This document shows positions 1 through 13,269 of a stretch of 64,000 nucleotides of DNA, piece after piece (the stretch's first letter is position 1; each line of letters opens with the position of its first letter). The DNA lies in the NCBI RefSeq assembly GCF_963576675.1, contig NC_088914.1:14611001-14675000 (forward strand), read 5' to 3'. Below the pieces are notes generated by a model. It had not been told where the DNA came from, did not search any database, and saw nothing but the letters and a program-made list of their open reading frames with translations. The translations under genes were made by a program, and so were the position numbers. The DNA is from Euphorbia lathyris (lineage: Eukaryota > Streptophyta > Magnoliopsida > Malpighiales > Euphorbiaceae).

Positions 1-782
1 TGTTTCATTATTGAGAAGTATCGTGACTTGTTTACTCGTGATTGAGATATTCAACTAGTTCATATATATATCAATTGGATAACTAACTTCGTAAGGCAAA
101 TGAATCATTATGAGTGTAATGAGCTATGATTTTTTTTTCTTTAAAGATTAACGTCTCTAATCTAGCTCGTACGATTAAAACGTACTAGTATTCTTGTGTG
201 TCCTTAGCCCCACAGTGTAACTAATTCTTTAAAATAGGGATAAATTGAACCCGAACTGTATTTAATAAAGTAGCAATTGGTGTTTTTGGTTTGCAATATT
301 GCCAGTTAATTAATACTAGCAAGTACTCCTACTAAATATACTAGTATTTCTAAAAAAATATATATATATATATATACTAGTATTTCTTATAATGCGCATC
401 TTTTCAATTGCTTGCCTTAGCTTTAACGTACGCCTTCGAGGCCTTACTGGCTCTACTCTGCCCTTTCACTGACCTCTCTGCCATAAGTGGATCTGTGTGC
501 CCTTCTGCACATTTAGCTTACCATAACTGCACTGCAATTGCTGTTTTCTTTTCTTTTCTTTTCTTTAATTTCTTTGATTTCGAATTTGTACCGTTTCGTC
601 TCGGATCTTATGTCATTTCCGAAACGTTTCGTTTCGCTTTTAACTGATTCGAGCTCCGATCGAGTCCCGCATTCTCTCTTCGGCCCGAAGAGAATTCTTT
701 TGGAGCTCTTTTTCTTCACTTTGAGTGATCAGTGGTTGTTGTTTGGCGCATTTGCTTGATCGATGCTTTCTAAGTGAATATT
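1..782 (+). promoter_or_regulatory. Upstream region and 5' leader of the ORP gene
   Basis: AT-rich non-coding DNA with an (AT)n run near 357-377, then a pyrimidine-rich stretch (about 544-572, repeated TTTTC) of the kind common in plant 5' leaders. No clear TATA box at a convincing distance was found, so the transcription start is unknown. No coding exon was recognised here. Confidence 0.5.
610..777 (+). promoter_or_regulatory. Two upstream ORFs before the ORP start codon
   Basis: An ATG at 610 opens a 49-codon frame that stops with TGA at 757-759. A second ATG at 763 opens a four-codon frame (ATG CTT TCT AAG) that stops with TGA at 775-777, only five bases before the main ATG at 783. If transcription starts upstream of 610, scanning ribosomes meet both before the main start. 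A regulatory role is inferred only; the frames themselves are directly visible. Confidence 0.5.
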
Positions 783-3700
783 ATGAATCCTCTCTGCTGC
801 ATTGCTCCTGTTTCCATCGATCGGGATCGGGCTAACCCGGTGGTAGCGAAATCAGTTAGCCAGTCTCAGTTAGGCCTTGAAACTGCTTTAAAGACTGTTA
901 ATCATAGTTCGAAAACGAGTTTCTCAGCTCAGGTATCATCTGTAGGTACTGATTTGGATAGGCTGTCCGGTGTTGGAAATCAAGATATTGAAGAATTGGT
1001 TACTGAAGCTAGGGATACGAAAGCCTATAGTGTGAATGGAGGAACGAGTGGCGCTGTGGCGGGGATTCTTTATAAATGGGTGAATTACGGGAAAGGATGG
1101 AGACCGAGGTGGTTCATGCTTGAAGATGGCGTTCTATCGTATTATAAAATTCATGGACCTCACAAGATTGTGATGAGTCCAGCTGCGAGGGAGAAGGATG
1201 TCAAGGTGATTGGAGAGGAATCTTTGAGGTATATGAGGAAGGCTAATTGGAGTAGTAATCGACTAGGCTTGGCTGCTGCTGCGGCAGCTATGCAGTGCAA
1301 GCCATTCGGCGAAATTCATTTGAAGGTTGGTTTGTTTCTCTTTTACTTGTTTAGTTGTTTAGTCATATAGTTACTGCAGTTAACGATATGTATGGCGTTC
1401 GTTGTCATTTAGTCAGAAGGAAAAGTTCTTGCTAGGGGTTTATATTTGGGAGATGTGCAACGTAAGCATCATATTATTTAAGCTGAGTGAGATAATTCCC
1501 TTTTTATCAGACTTTACTGCATCTGTTGTTTATGCGGCTTTAGATTTCAATGAAATTGTTTAAGATTTCTTCTTGTTTGTTTGTGATCTACTACTGTCTC
1601 TTGCTTTATGAGTTACTGGGACCGCATTGATAGGTTAAAGGAGGATTGAGACATTGACTGGGTCTCGTCTTTCCTATTAAGAGAAATAGTATATTGCTCT
1701 TTCCATTGATGGACTTTCATTAGCTGTGGAAATAGTAAATATTGTTTGAGGAATTATTAGTTTTTTAGACGTTCAGGAATGCACAGATCAGCTCTGATTT
1801 CTTAGTTTATTTAAAGAAGAGTGTAAAAGGAATTAATAATTGGATACGTTCTTTGAGTATGATGGTTCATGTTAGCCGACCCCGAATCATTTCGGGACTA
1901 AGGCTTTGTTGTTGTTGTTGTTGTTGTTGTTGTATACGTTCTTTGAGTAGAAACTGACGTTAGTGAGATCTGATTGCCTTATTGTCTAGATAACATCCAG
2001 AAAACAGGCAATAATTTTAGGTGAAGAGGAAGACCTTTTCTAGAGAAACGTTTGCGTAGCAATATGGAAATTCTGTTATAGGAACAAAAGCAAAGATCTT
2101 GAGAAGAAAACACGACCACCTTGAATACCTTATATGCACATGTTGCTGTCAGTCTTTGAAGTGACTCATTGTTGTGATGCAAATGAAACCTGGTAGTAGA
2201 ACTGTTAGAAATAAGCCTCTTAATGTATCAAACTAACGTGTTCTGCTCTTATTTATTATCCAATGGTGAAAGTCTTATTAACACAATAGCCTATAAGTCC
2301 CTAACTGTCCATTGCCCCCAATCTAATTCAAGAACTTGATCATTCATGTTAGTTGAAAAATAATGGAATTGGTTGTTCATCTCTACATGCTAATGGATAT
2401 TACTTTTACAATCAATTCCTGATGAGCTTTTTCTTTTAAATGCTTATTGTCATTCAAATGCTCCGCTAATTAATCTACGGGCTGTGGCTCAGTCGACAAA
2501 CGCAGGCTGAGTCTGTGGAAATGGAACTTAGATTCAATTTCCACTAAACTCATCCGTAGGGAGAGACGAGGTGCCTTAACTATGACTAAGCCTTAATAGG
2601 ATTATCTTAATGAGGATATCTGTGGTTAACCAGAAAAATGCCCCCCTATTTTGGGAAATGTTGTTGACTGCAATCTGATTTTTCTCTCAGTGATTGTACA
2701 ATGTAGAGTGGCATTGTCAAGTCTAGATTCTAAGCATGACATAAACCACCAATCTTCCTCGTGACATAAACTGTACTTTTGTTTTCTTTGTCTAACGCAA
2801 ATACTAGTGTGCTTGTGACCTCTATTTTCTTCTACATGCTTCTGCTCTGCGAGGTAACTGAGAGTGTGCATTTTCATGTGCAGGTTTCTTCAGTTCGTGC
2901 AAGTAAATCTGATGATAAGAGGCTTACCATATTCACAGGAACAAAAACTCTTCACCTGAGATGCATATCAAGAGAGGATAGAGCTGTGTGGCTTGACTCG
3001 CTGCAGGCTGCTAAAGATCTTTTCCCTAGGGTGTTGACAAACATTGGTTATTCTCCTTATGAAGATGTTATTGTTTCCACTGAGAAGTTAAGATTACGGT
3101 TACTGCAGGAAGGCATTGGTGATGTAATCATCCAGGATTGTGAATCTATTATGCTCTCGGAAGTCTCCGAGTTACAAAATCAGTTAAAGGTGCTTCAACG
3201 TAAACACATAATGTTGTTAGACACCTTGAGACAATTGGAGGTACTCTATTTTTCTATTTGCCATCTTGGTACTGCAATTTTAATCTAGTATCTGTAAGGT
3301 TGAAAAATATGACTTAAAATGTCTTGTTTCTTTAATTTGACATTTAATTTTTTATTAAGAGATGTCTGATTTCCTGTGGTGTTACATTCGACAGTTTTGA
3401 CATTTTTATATGATTAAAGATTTGTTTGCTTTAGGTAGCAATTAAAAGCGAGTATGCATAATCTGCCGAACAATCTGTGGCATATAATATTTGAACTTAT
3501 TTCTCTATATTGTCAGATTTATGTGTTTCTGTCCTGCGGCTCATTCATCTCAGGCAGTTGGTAGGGGAATTTAGGAATTTGCATTTTCTGTGAACATTGA
3601 AGTGTTTTATGGAAGGAATTGTAATACCGTGATTGGTTATAATGCTTCAAAGTTCATGGAAACAACATGTCGCTGAAGTTCAAGGGAGTTCTATTATTTG

Positions 3701-6700
3701 CTTTGTTATATGTTGAATGAAGTGCATAGAGTATGCTTTACAATTCAATTGCTGACTGCCAAACCTCTTGGTTTTTCATTGTTGATGAGAATCGAATCCT
3801 ATTGCTGTTTCAGCATGTGTATGACATGTGCAACTTCACTTATTAAAAGTATTTTTTCTTGTGCATATGCTATTGGATCAAACAATTAAAAGCTTCTGCT
3901 GTCGAGGATTAAATTTCTTTTCCAATTTTGTGTTGCAGACAGAGAAAATAGAACTTGAAACTACTGTAGTGGATGAAACTAAGGAACGTGATTCATATTG
4001 TGGACAAGCCAATAGAAGATTCAGTGGTTAGTTATGCTTCTTTCATCTGATCATCTTGATATCCATTGCTCTTATCTATAGCTTAACCATATATTAATTT
4101 CACAGGCTTGTCAGTAATGCAATATTAAATATGATTGTTAATTATCAATACAAGTAAAATCTCATTGGGAACAATTCATTGGAGCAAGTTGATTGATGAA
4201 TATAATCGTTTTCAGGAAGAGTGTTTATTGATTATGGTCTCTATTTATGTGTGTATATATATAGTTTTATTTGAAAATGATTATAGAACAAATTAGATTG
4301 GCATGGTAGTAACTTTCTGGGGAAATTAGATGGTGATGTTTGCAATTGAACATAAACCATGGTGATTATACTTTCTCCGGCACTTCATGTTATCCTTTTG
4401 GCATATGGTTTTGCATGTGCTTTTACATGATTGGTTAATGATCTCAGTCTGTTGATGCCTTTTCAACAGAAGGGTATTTCGAAACAATTGATAAGAGAAA
4501 AATTCTTCTCCAAAAATATTTTATAAGGGGACATATTTCAGTGTTGAAAATTTACCAATTCATGCTCCCTTCTGTTTTGCAGATTTCTATTCGGTCATGT
4601 CAGAGGGAAGTCCTAGTGACTCTGAAGCTGATAATGAAAGTCAAGATGGGGCGGATGTTGAAACAGATGAAGAAGATGGAATATTCTTTGACACAAATGA
4701 CTTTATTTCTTCAGAGGCTTTACGAAGTGCTTCCTACAGGAGTAGGGATATTAATGGAAATGCTTGTATATATGATAAAGATACAATTTTTTCTGATAAT
4801 TTAGGAGGGGCATTTGAAAAGGAAATTGGGAAAATTAAATATCCATATGTTAAAAGAAGAGATAATCTGCCAGAACCAAAGGAAAGAGAGAAACCTGTTG
4901 GACTGTGGTCAATCATCAAGGAAAATATTGGGAAGGACTTGTCAGGAGTATGTCTTCCTGTCTACTTTAATGAACCACTTTCATCACTGCAGAAATGTTT
5001 TGAGGATTTGGAATATTCCCACTTGATTGATCAAGCCCTGGAGTGGGGAAAGCAGGTAAAGTCCTCAGTTAGCCGTTTGCACTTGTTAAAAAGCTTGATC
5101 TGCTTGAAAATTCATTCTTGGTTTTAACATGCTTCATGATTAAGGTCTGTTGTATTGAAAGAGGTCTTTTGCTTTATTTTCTCATAAGATGGGAATCTGA
5201 ATATTTTGCAGGGGAATGACTTGATGAGGATATTGCATATTGCAGCTTTTGCTGTATCTGGCTATGCCTCAACTGAAGGTCGGCAGTGTAAACCCTTCAA
5301 CCCTCTTCTTGGGGAGACTTATGAAGCAGACTATCCGGATAAAGGACTGCGATTTTTCTCGGAAAAGGTGCTGCCCTTTCTTATCCTAAACAGCAGTGTT
5401 TAAACGCGTGCATAACCATTATAAACACTATTTCATGATAAAAGTGGTCTGCTTTGTTCATGACTGTCCATTATCATCACATTTTGTTCATGACCCATTC
5501 TTTACATTCAGGTAAGTCACCATCCGATGATTGTTGCATGTCATTGTGAGGGAAGAGGCTGGAAATTTTGGGCAGACTCCAATATTAAAGGAAAGTTTTG
5601 GGGCCGATCTATTCAGCTGGATCCAGTTGGTGTACTCACTCTTCAATTTGAGGATGGTGAGGTCTTCCAGTGGAGCAAGGTTACCACTTCTATATACAAT
5701 ATTATACTTGGAAAACTTTATTGTGACCATTATGGAACCATGCGCATCAAAAGTGGTAGCAAGTACTCCTGCAAGCTTAAGTTCAAGGAGCAGTCCATCA
5801 TAGACCGGAATCCTCATCAGGTATTGTCTTTTCTACTTAATAAATGATGAGTAAACTCTTTGTCGCAAACTCTGATTCTCTAATATTGATGAACAGTCCT
5901 TTACTTCTCTACTCAGTTTTAGTCGGCTCCTATTCTTTTATGATAAAATATTAGAGAGCTATGACTTGGTGGTACCTATTTTGCATGGAAATGAATATTG
6001 GAAACGATAACTGGAAAACGATATTTGTAAAGCATATAGGAAACAGAAAAATGGGAGAAACGTGTAAATGATAAAAATATATGGATATCTATAAATTTTT
6101 GAAATTATACACGTTTGAACATTACATACAAGTCACATAATAAAAGGAAAAGGGAGTTTATTTTTCCCTCTCTCCATTTTGAAAGCTTGTAGAGGATGAT
6201 CTAGGAAATATTAGAGATTTACTGAACATATAATTAGCTTTGATCCACTTCTGAAACACGTTATATCCTAGGAAACATGGTTCAACTTTTTTTTAAGTTA
6301 TGGAAATGTGACCTGGAACCTTTCGTATAAGTTTCGGTTTCGAAATATTTTTGGAAACGTAAGAGGCTTTCAAATCAAAGTTTCAGTGCAACATAGCTTA
6401 GTACTACTCTACCTGCTCTTATCCTTTTTCCTGCAATGGTAGGTTCATGGATTTGTACAAGACAATAGAACCGGAGAGAAGGTAGCAATGCTGGTCGGCA
6501 AGTGGGATGAAGCAATGTACTACGTTTTAGGTGATCCAACTACGAAGCCAAAAGGGTATGACCCAATGACAGAAGCTGTCTTGCTCTGGGAAAGAGACAA
6601 ATCTCTTACTAAGACAAGATACAATTTCACCCCCTTTGCAATAACATTGAATGAAGTAACTCCTGAGTTGTTGGAAAAGTTACCTCCTACTGACTCAAGG

Positions 6701-7666
6701 CTGAGGCCAGATCAGAGACACCTGGAGAATGGGGAATATGAGTTGGCAAATGCAGAGAAGTTGAGACTCGAACAGTTGCAAAGACAGGTAATTTCTGGCA
6801 ACTTGGTTAGATGATGATAAACATATGCAAAATGGGGTATAGTTCTGAGTAATTAAATAGCTGGGTCTCTGACTAAAGTTATACCATTTGGCAAAATTAG
6901 AGGGTTGCAAATGTGGTGGGTGGGGATTGGGAAATCCCCATCCTTGTCACAATTTATAAAAAAATAAGAATGATCCAAATATAAAAATAAACATCTAAAA
7001 ATCCATACAAAAATATATTATTTTAAGAATATTCATGGAATCCTCTTTAACCCTTTCATATATTATTTCAATGTATTAAGCTGTCGATTTTATTTATTTA
7101 TTGTCACATTAAGCATTTGATGGCCAAAAAAAAGTTTTGAACATAAAACTTGTTTAATAGCATGTTATTCATTTCATCTTAATTCTAAATTTACATTTTT
7201 AACAGCTCAAAAGTAGGTATTTTTTAATGTTTGTTTTATCTATAAAAGAACTGTAAAAAACTATATAATTTCACACGCAGATGTCTACAGTAGCGAAAAT
7301 ATGATTAGGTTAGGTGTCTAATGTGTGAAATAAAAGATTAGAGGTCCAGTGTACGAAAATTGGGATGGTCAGGGGCCTAAAGATGGTGTTACCTTTTTAT
7401 TGTGGTTGTGCAGTGTCCTTGTTGTCCTTTGAAATTGGTGAAAGATGATCATGTGCTGTTTTTCAGACCTTTTTTGTTTTCCCCTTGTACAGGCAAGAAA
7501 ATTGCAGGAAAGAGGGTGGCACCCAAGATGGTTTCGGAAGGATGAAGAAGGCTGTTATCGTTATAACGGCGGTTACTGGGAAGAAAGGGAGAGGAAGAAC
7601 TGGGTTGGGATCACTGATATATTTGGCCAAAAAAGTGATTCATCTTCATGCTTAGTTGAAGAATGA
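783..7666 (+). CDS. ORP: Oxysterol-binding-protein-related protein, ORP1/ORP2 type (PH + ORD), 8 coding exons
   Basis: Lipid-transfer protein expected to bind sterols or phosphoinositides and move lipid between membranes in the cytoplasm. Coding exons: 783-1325, 2884-3240, 3939-4026, 4583-5055, 5212-5367, 5512-5820, 6443-6787, 7493-7666. All introns are GT-AG and the exons sum to 2445 bases (814 codons plus stop). A PH domain covers about residues 92-228 (starts AGILYKW, ends near the Trp of AVWLDSLQ). A coiled-coil-like stretch and an acidic linker ([22 protein letters not shown]) follow. The ORD begins near residue 440 with [14 protein letters not shown], and the family signature appears as EKVSHHPM across the exon 5/6 junction (family form EQVSHHPP). 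The usual C-terminal Arg/Trp-rich end ([18 protein letters not shown]) is present. The start is the ATG at 783 ([11 protein letters not shown]), the conserved N-terminus as I recall it from plant homologues. The gene appears intact. Confidence 0.95.
1860..1933 (+). mobile_element. 74-bp 5'-truncated SINE/LINE tail with (TTG)n end and 16-bp target duplication
   Basis: The insert lies in intron 1 of the ORP gene. It ends in about eight TTG repeats, and its body (GCCGACCCCGAATCATTTC followed by GGGACTAAGGCTTTG) matches the 3' end I know from Au-type plant SINEs. It is flanked by a perfect direct repeat ATACGTTCTTTGAGTA at 1844-1859 and 1934-1949, which is the target-site duplication. Its very short length means severe 5' truncation. 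Whether it derives from a SINE or from an RTE-type LINE sharing the same tail cannot be decided here. Confidence 0.85.
2478..2600 (+). mobile_element. Possible old tRNA-derived SINE
   Basis: In ORP intron 1 the words TGGCTCAGTCGA (2485-2496) and AGATTCAATTT (2530-2540) resemble the A and B boxes of a tRNA-type RNA polymerase III promoter, about 45 bases apart. There is no cloverleaf-competent tRNA, and the 3' limit and target duplication were not found, so this is a tentative call. Confidence 0.4.
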
Positions 7667-7980
7667 TATTATTTCTCTCTTTTTTTTTTAATTGCTAAAT
7701 CCTTAACTCAATTGGGAACTAAAATCAATTTGATCCAGCTTTTGGCAGAGGAAATTAGGTGATGTGTTTTCTACACTTTTTATATCTAGAGTCTCTGCTC
7801 ACAACCCCTTGTCCTCTGCTATTAACTTCTGTTGTGTTTATACATTTAATGTTGAAATGCAATGGTCTTATTGCTCAGCGCAGCCAAAGTCTATTAAATT
7901 ATATATACCAAAATTGATATACAATAATAATGTTAAACAAAACCTCTCAAAACTTTAAAACAAAAGAGAAAAATCAGAAA
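7667..7980. other. Convergent 3' intergenic space between the ORP and SDA1-like genes
   Basis: The two stop codons face each other only 314 bases apart. The interval is AT-rich and must hold both 3' UTRs and polyadenylation regions. No ORF of note was seen. Confidence 0.7.
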
Positions 7981-10900
7981 TCATTTCCATGCTTTGCTTC
8001 CTCTAAATTGTTTGCCGGAACGAGCTTGAGCGTGTTTTTTCTTTTTCTGCTCCCGATTCCTTGATGCCCTAGCTTTTCTGGCTGCACTCGGCATCACCTT
8101 ATCGTGTTGTTTCTGCTGATTACTTTTACCACCAGTCTGTTCAGACACGCCAGAAATCAATTAATTGTCAAATATTGCAAATTATAATTGGATTGGAGAA
8201 AGTTCTCATTATGAAAAAGATCTTATATAAAAAAACAAAGCATTCAGGGAAAAAAACTCAAGGATCAAACATCCACTGCCACTGAAAAAAATAATTCAAA
8301 TATAGAGAAGAGAAAAGACAAACAATTAAGCCCCCTAAGGACCATATTAACCAAGCCGTTAGTAAATAATGCCAATGTGTATGAAAAATTAATCAGGAAC
8401 TTAATACTTAAAAAGGTGAGAGTTCAGGGGTTTAATCATGCATTCCATCATTTATTTACTTAATGTTCTTGTTGCTTTTAAAGAAAACAAATACTTAAAT
8501 CTTTTTTTTTTTTTGAAATTTTGGATACATACATGTAGATTGAAGAAATTAAAATAAAAAATAGAAAACCCCTAAAAGTGAACGTGTTTCTGACTTTAAA
8601 TAATACTATTTGAATTAATATGAATTTAGAACTCCACTTCCCATAAAAAGGACTAACAAAAAAATAACTCATTGGTTATACTAACTGACGCCATATGCAA
8701 ATGCAATCATCTAGCATTAACTAACCCATAATAAATTGAGACCCTCCAATGCATGTTCAATTTTTTTCTTATATTATGATGTTAATGAGAGGGGGGCACT
8801 CACGGACTTGATCCTTCAAACCATAAAGCTCAAGGATTTAATCTTGGAAAAATAACTCATTGGTGATGCCATATACAATCATCTAATGTCAGCTAACCTA
8901 TAATAAATTGAGACCCTCCAATGCATGTTCAATTTTTTCTTTTATCATGGTGTTAGTGAGAGGGGGCACTCACGGACTTAATCCTTCAAACTGTAAAGTT
9001 CAAGGATTTAATCTTGGAAAAATAAATGATCAAGGCTTAATCCTTAAAACCATGGGAATTCAGGGGCTTAAGCATGGATTTTGTCAAAGAAAAAAGCAGG
9101 CTACTATTCATGTGTTACACCCAACATCAAATTTATCAAATTCAAGCACAAAGAATAGAGAAGGTAAATGAAAATGGAGAATATAATTAAAATTACCTTT
9201 TTCTTTTTTATGGCAATTGAAGACTGGAATTTCGCTCTTCCCTCCCTCCCTTCTATCACATGTGCCAATCTTTCTTCCTTGCTTAGCTTCCTCCGCACAT
9301 GAGCCTATAAAGCACAACCAAGCAAGTGAAGAAAATATGACTATCATGACAAGTAGATTAGAATATGCATAAATAAGCCATAATTTAACAGAAAAAAACC
9401 CTTACTTCAAGCGACAAAGGATCCACCCGCTTAACTCTCAGATGATCAGAAGTTGGAACTTTAATCCCATGGCGAGCTAAAACAGCTCCAGCATCCTTCT
9501 TTGCCTAATAATGAAGAAAGGAAGTTTATTAATTATACTTCAATTGAAAAAGAATAATACCAAAATCATATTCCAATGGTTGTATCAATTTCAGGTTATA
9601 GTGCTGCGTTAAGCAATTATACCGTGAGTTCCTTGATCTTTCGAAAGTCTTCATTAGAAAGAATACCATCTGTTAAGTCTGATGAAGTATCATTCAACTT
9701 TTCTTCTGCTAATCTCTTTAGAGCACGAAGACTTGTATCAGCTGCAATAACTTGTCCATCAAAGTCGGAAAGCTTCCTCTTTTGTCCTTTAGATTTATTG
9801 TAATCAGCTATAGAACCCTTGACCTGTTCTTGCTCTTCATCATCATCATCATCCTCTTCCACCTCAGTATCATCACTGACATCACTGTCATTTTCATTGA
9901 TAGTCTCATAACTACCATCACTATCATTTTCATCTATTGCATTATCATCATCTTCCTCAACTGAGTCATCTGGTAAATCATCATTTTCGCTCTCAGTTTC
10001 ATCAACCGGCACCTCATTTTCATCATCATCGTTGTTGTCATCCTGCTCCTGCTCCTCCTCTAACAACTCTAAACCAGGTATATTACTAGCAACATTGACT
10101 TCTCCATAAGCTTTTGGCTTTGCCTTTGGGTCAGTAGGACGACCACGATCCTTCTTGACCAATAACGAGGGACAAATCTACAAGAAAGTTAAATCTTCCA
10201 TCAATATTCATGCCCTTGATTGCCTAAACAGACAGACATAAAAAGATAGAGTATCAAGATAGGGGCTCAAATACCTCTCTAAATAAAACCATTAGTGACC
10301 TAGCTGCTGCTGAAATTGCCTTTTCATGTGTTTTTTTGTACATTACGAGATCTTGCAGCAAATCCTCAGTCATCAGCTAGAAACCAGAGACATAAATGTT
10401 AACCCCATAAGACGGACACATATTGTTCAAAAAAAAACCCATCACAAATCAAACTCGACAGAAATGCATTTGCAACAGGTAAAAAAAATGTCCGCAACTG
10501 CAAAAAGTTATTGAGGATTCAAAAGAAGGGGTGGAAAAACAAATGACATAAAAGGTATGTTTACCAAAGGTATACGCAAGCATATTTCCCTTATCACGTT
10601 AAGTCCAACAGCAATGGCCTGGAACATGCAAGTAAAATTAATAGCAAAACCACAGGTAACTTTAGAAAGATGATAATAATGACAAAGTAGCTGTGAAGCA
10701 ATACCTCCGGACGTGAACGATCATGTACAAATTGATTTACAATTTGTTTGAATAATGGTTCAACTGCATCCGGGGGGACCTAAGAAAACAAGGTTGCTTA
10801 AATTAGCATACGGGAATCCTAACAAGTTAGGTGAGGCAAAAGGAGAGAAGCTGCGTTGGGAAAAAAATCGCTGCAACACCATATCACCACAAAAGTCAAA

Positions 10901-13269
10901 ACCTACCATGTCATGGCATGCTTGAACACCGGCTGCCAGTAAATTTGTGATATCACGCTGATGTGGCTGCATAAACAATTTGTGATATCAAAGTTGTACT
11001 TTCAGTAATCAAGAGTACAAAAAATCAATAAATCAGTCAATGAAATACCTGAACATACTTCTGAAGAAAAGGATAAAAGTTCAACAAAATCAATCGATGA
11101 AGCCCAACAGTTCGTGCAATTAATTTCAACATCATCATCTTAATCTGAAATTTACAGAAAGATCAAAAATCAAAATGTAAAACTTGCATGATATGGCTAA
11201 TTCATCCTCCAAAAAAAAGGATCTCAATCCCCCTTGAATTTTACTGTTTCCAAGAAACCAACTTCTAGTTATAATTTAGAGCCCTAAAAGTCACATATAC
11301 AAAAAGATTACTATTATGTACCCTAATTTCATATTGATGGAAACTTGAATTTAAATTCATATAGAGAAATGAAAAGGCACAGATGAAGGTAAAACAAACA
11401 AAATAAGGGCCGCTAATAATACCAAATAATGCTTACCTCAAAACGTTCATTGCAAGTCTGAAGGCGAGAGAATAGTTTCTCAGCAAATCCCTGAAAAAGG
11501 GAATCTCAATCTCTTTTTCAACAAAGAGTCATAGTTCAAAAATAGAGTAGACATTTATCATAACAAGAAAAGTGAGAAACCTGGGCATCTTTAAGATGAT
11601 TAAGTGGTGAATAATAATTAGAACTTGTTTTTTCTGAAGAGAGCCGTTGCTTCCTTTTCATGCTGCGCATGGCTCGCTGCAGCTTTGCTTGCTTTTTTTT
11701 CTTACTTGATACGGTACCTTTATGATTAGCCTGAAATTTAGAAAAGGAAAAAAAAAACATTATAAAAAATATGCACTGAGCTAGAGAAGAGGAAGCATGG
11801 GACAATCTCCTCAAGCTCTCAATGTCTTATAATGATTATTAAGGTTTCTCTAAGTTCATATAGGGCTGTCAATTTCTAACATGACAACACGATTTAAAAG
11901 ACAACCAACTTGATATGACCTATTTGACTCTATTACCGTTTCTGTTTTATTTAGATCACATAGCACGATTAAGACACAATAACTAGTATATAATACCCCT
12001 AATTCATATGTCAAAACCAATGCAGCAGCGTAGACAGGACTACCACAACCACTGATCCTATGCACTTCTTAGGATGATTTCCAACTATGCAACTGACCTT
12101 ATAAATAGCCTCTTTACTAATGGCAGCTTGAGTTCGAGGAGTTGACTCATCTTCACTACTTGAAGCATCACTATCATCGCTATCAGCATCCTCGATCTTC
12201 TCATAATCAAGAAGAAACGATAAAGCAGCAATCATTATCCTGAAAATTGAAAGGTCAGAAAAGTTCGGCAAGTAAAGCACATAAAGCATAAAGCAGCTGC
12301 AACAAATACGAAAGCTATACCTGGATGAAGAGTGGAAACAGGCCGTACAAATTGCATTTGCAGTTCTATCATCAAACCACACCTTTCTCCGGTGAAGCTC
12401 ACATAGAGTGACGAGAGATCTCTTGGCTCTTCCTTCATCCTCTTGCTATCATCAAAGCTCTAAACATCAGCACAAAATATCGATATGGGAGAATTGCAAA
12501 ATCAGATATTTAAGGGGAAATTGCAAACCTGAAGCATCTCAAACAAGATATTTTGTAGGACTCGATTCTTTGCATCATTTTTGTGTTTCTTATTCATGCG
12601 CTTAATGCTATGAATAACATGGGAGAATGCCAATTTCTTCAAATTCCTATCTCCCAGAGATTGAAGCTCCATGAACAATGCAAGAGTATCACTGATATCA
12701 ACCATCTAGGGGATAAAAAAGAGAGCCATAAAAATCTTTCTTTTATTAACAAACAATTAAAATAAAACTAAAACGCCTAATTTCCTCCAGTAGCTCTGAA
12801 CAGAAAAAAAAAACAGTCAAAATCAATTATTTAAAAAAAAAAAAACCTGTCGATTAATTAGAAGAATAAGGGCTTGAGTGGCATGACATCTCAGCCCAGA
12901 GGGAAGCGACCGAGCAGAAGATTCGAGAAATTTGGCCAGTTGACTGGGGAAATCTTCGAGTTCCTTTGAATAAGACGGCGTCACGTGAGCTAAAAACATG
13001 ACTCGGTCACTGAGATCTTTAGCAATGGTGGGATCGGCGCATACGCCGGACGATGAAACGGATGTGAAATTGAGAGCAGCTTGCTGTTGAAAGAGCTCGA
13101 GAGTTGACTTGAATTGGCTGTAGAGAAGTCCGAGTTCGGTCCCATAACCTTCCGGGTCAATTTTCATTTTGGACTGCAATGCAGGGAGGCTCAGTTTCTC
13201 TGAGCTTCGGCCTGAAGCGAAAAGCGCCTCCGGTGATCGGCCGGCTACGTGGAGGCGACCGGAAGACAT
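7981..13269 (-). CDS. SDA1: Protein SDA1 homologue (60S ribosomal subunit biogenesis), 15 coding exons
   Basis: A nucleolar/nuclear factor known in yeast for 60S subunit maturation and export. Exons on the minus strand: 13269-12847, 12705-12529, 12445-12321, 12239-12098, 11730-11581, 11490-11437, 11144-11049, 10966-10907, 10779-10705, 10618-10565, 10376-10275, 10177-9623, 9504-9406, 9304-9197, 8136-7981. They total 2376 bases (791 codons plus stop), near the usual plant length, and every boundary is GT-AG with matching phase. The N-terminal half is the helical SDA1 region (for example QLAKFLESSARSLPSGLRCH, KVWFDDRTANAICTACFHSS). Residues about 525-605 in exon 12 are extremely acidic (long Asp/Glu runs). 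The C-terminus is basic (REQKKKKHAQARSGKQFRG), as expected for a nucleolar protein. The start is the ATG at 13267-13269, and the frame is intact. Confidence 0.93.
8661..9025. repeat. Tandem duplication of about 188 bp in the last SDA1 intron
   Basis: Two head-to-tail copies start with AAAATAACTCATTGGT at 8661 and 8849. Both contain the same words in order (TAATAAATTGAGACCCTCCA, GCACTCACGGACTT, CAAGGATTTAATCTTGG). The copies differ by scattered substitutions and short indels. A third partial restart (GGAAAAATAAATGATCAAGG) follows near 9016. The duplication is one reason this intron (8137-9196) is the longest of the gene. Confidence 0.8.

Noticed and set aside
2478..2560. tRNA gene
   Set aside because: A- and B-box-like words exist, but there is no acceptor stem or cloverleaf; more like an old SINE.
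5488..5817. Minus-strand ORF of 109 codons
   Set aside because: Shadow of ORP exon 6, whose frame and splice sites are clear.
9752..9964. Ile-rich hydrophobic ORF on the plus strand
   Set aside because: Shadow of the acidic GAT/GAA-rich exon of the SDA1-like gene on the other strand.
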